Shown here piece by piece: positions 62,965 through 64,000 of a stretch of DNA of 64,000 nucleotides; position 1 is the stretch's first letter, and every line of letters begins with the position of its first letter. The position numbers and the translations under genes are program-made. This DNA comes from an uncultured Flavobacteriaceae bacterium. GTDB lineage: Bacteria; Bacteroidota; Bacteroidia; Flavobacteriales; Flavobacteriaceae. The notes below the pieces were generated by a model. It was not told the origin of the DNA. It made no database searches and was given only the letters and a program-made list of their open reading frames with translations. Location: positions 62,001-126,000 of the forward strand of contig CANLUH010000011.1 of assembly GCA_947494205.1 (NCBI GenBank). Reading direction: 5' to 3'.

Positions 62965-63771
62965 TTGAGTCCTAAAACGCATTCAGAGAAACACTTATTG
63001 CTAACACATGGCACTTTTTCTAACAGAAAAATATGCGACGGTATTGCTTCTTATATGGTAAACAAAGGCTTTACGTGTTGGATAATGGAATGGAGAAATC
63101 ATGGCAATAGTTCTAAAAGTAAACACCCTTTTAATTTTGAAACCATTGCAACATACGATTTAAAAGCAACATTTCAGTTTTTATACACTAATCAAAACAT
63201 TAAAGCACTAGATTGCTTAACACACAGCGGAGGCGGTATCGCCCTAACCATGTATTTAATACAAAACCCTAGTGCTACGCAAAAAATAAATAGCATTACT
63301 CTATTTGGTGTACAAGCATTTGGTGCTGGTACAACAACCATGAATAGATTAAAAATAAAATCTAGTAAGTATGTTTCTGCTGTATTAGGTAAAGTACCTG
63401 CAAAAACTGCAGGTTCTAGCGAACACAGTGAAACGTATTACACCATGAAACAATGGTTTAATTGGAATTTAAGTCAACAATTTATTGGCAATACTGGTTT
63501 TAATTACCAAGACAAAATGCATACTATTAAAACCCCAATCCTTTCTATCTGCGCAAAGGGAGATCGTTTTATTGCACCTAAACAAGGTTGCGAACGTTTT
63601 TTAAACGCCTTTAAAAATGATGCCAACCAATTACTATACTGTTCTAAAGCAAATGGAAATTTAGAAGATTATAACCATAGCCGTATTTTAAAATCTCAGA
63701 ATGCAAAAAGAGAGTTATGGCCAATTGTAGAACATTGGATAACCCAAAGCAACGCACTACAGAAAATATAG
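62965..63771 (+). CDS. Alpha/beta hydrolase
   Basis: From TTG at 62965 the product has 268 residues. It has the hydrolase layout: HLLLTHGTFSNRKICDG (oxyanion HG), WIMEWRNHGNSSK, the nucleophile in LTHSGGGIALTMYL, the acid in CAKGDRFIAP and the final His in YNHSRIL. The coding pattern continues upstream as far as 62902 (KEQLYHIKTEDNVSIALWKL), where a stop precedes it, but there is no ATG, GTG or TTG there; CTG at 62905 is the only near-start. Either the start is unusual or a small change has broken it. Substrate unknown. Confidence 0.78.
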   Translation: MSPKTHSEKHLLLTHGTFSNRKICDGIASYMVNKGFTCWIMEWRNHGNSSKSKHPFNFETIATYDLKATFQFLYTNQNIKALDCLTHSGGGIALTMYLIQNPSATQKINSITLFGVQAFGAGTTTMNRLKIKSSKYVSAVLGKVPAKTAGSSEHSETYYTMKQWFNWNLSQQFIGNTGFNYQDKMHTIKTPILSICAKGDRFIAPKQGCERFLNAFKNDANQLLYCSKANGNLEDYNHSRILKSQNAKRELWPIVEHWITQSNALQKI

Positions 63772-63844
63772 AACCATTAAAAAAGATTTTTATATCTTCA
63801 TTGCTATATCCATCATCAAAAAACAAATTTTAATAAAAAATGCT

Positions 63845-64000
63845 ATGAATCATAGACTTTTAAAATTACTGACTCTATTCCTTTTTTTCTGTTTAATAAC
63901 AAATGCTCAAGAGTCATCTAAAAAAGAATATCCCTTAAAAGCAGATGTAGAAACTATTGATGGCATTATAAAAGCCTATTACGATGTTATATCTGGTCCA
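63845..64000 (+). CDS. Secreted protein, N-terminal part (cut by window edge)
   Basis: The first 52 residues of a protein with signal peptide MNHRLLKLLTLFLFFCLITNAQ. The mature start, VETIDGIIKAYYDVISGP, recalls flavobacterial secreted proteins with a nuclear-transport-factor-2-like fold, but too little is visible to be sure. It follows the hydrolase by 73 bp. Confidence 0.7.
   Translation, partial: MNHRLLKLLTLFLFFCLITNAQESSKKEYPLKADVETIDGIIKAYYDVISGP

Noticed and set aside
1-64000. tRNA or rRNA genes
   Set aside because: No cloverleaf-like TTCGA-bearing segment or rRNA sequence was recognised by eye in the intergenic DNA. The TTCGAC at 30895 belongs to the MITE-like hairpin.

Overview
This window comes from a low-GC member of the Bacteroidota, almost certainly a marine-type Flavobacteriaceae. 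Four things point that way. Three long secreted proteins end in a type IX secretion (T9SS) type B sorting domain. Clear promoters follow the Bacteroidota pattern (TTG about 19-20 bp before TAnnTTTG), seen before rpsF and before the DEAD-box helicase gene. Starts rarely have Shine-Dalgarno sequences. Several genes belong to families typical of flavobacteria. The genus cannot be named from the sequence.

Bases 1-18,975 are mostly housekeeping: the end of an AAA ATPase, a TPR protein, hisS, a small conserved gene, a lipoprotein glycerophosphodiester phosphodiesterase, the rpsF-rpsR-rplI ribosomal operon, an orphan LytTR response regulator, the nadC-yihY-like-DUF2147-priA run, rlmH, rdgB, a POT-like transporter and a DEAD-box helicase behind a long 5' leader. 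The intergenic DNA of this part holds palindromic REP-like elements (2.9-4.9 kb) and remarkable 7-bp tandem repeats (7.07-7.28 kb; another at 28.58 kb).

Bases 19,038-27,627 hold three tandem paralogues of a very large secreted beta-propeller/PKD protein carrying the T9SS type B signal. Two copies are nearly identical over their last ~1.6 kb but diverged in the middle, which looks like gene conversion. Bases 27.8-32.6 kb are small metabolic or RNA-modifying genes (VOC proteins, SRPBCC protein, TrmH-like methyltransferase, a sirtuin without the zinc cysteines) and a MITE-like long hairpin.

Bases 32,633-53,022 are an accessory region. It begins with a 1,259-residue NACHT NTPase (NLR-like, probably anti-phage). 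Then come a 56-residue lipoprotein missed by size filters, a LuxR-type response regulator with its TPR histidine kinase, a 47-residue ORF, and a nine-gene, 12.9-kb, tightly packed operon. The operon encodes a vWA-like lipoprotein, a three-TM protein, a tubulin-like GTPase, a 1,142-residue actin/Hsp70-like ATPase, a one-TM coiled-coil protein, a MotA/ExbB/ZorA-like channel with a long cytoplasmic tail, a membrane vWA-like protein, and two consecutive MotB/OmpA-like proteins that both keep the membrane aspartate. I read it as an ion-driven envelope motor coupled to two cytoskeleton-like NTPases. It resembles Zorya only in its motor and lacks ZorC, ZorD and ZorE. This is the best candidate for an undescribed system; its function (defence, envelope surveillance or mechanics) is inference.

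Bases 53.1-64 kb return to ordinary genes: a CotH-like protein, a lipoprotein, YgiQ radical SAM protein, a cytoplasmic-looking TupA-type binding protein next to a DUF6000 protein, a carboxypeptidase-regulatory-domain protein with a transglutaminase-like protein, an alpha/beta hydrolase without a normal start codon, and the start of a secreted protein cut by the window edge.
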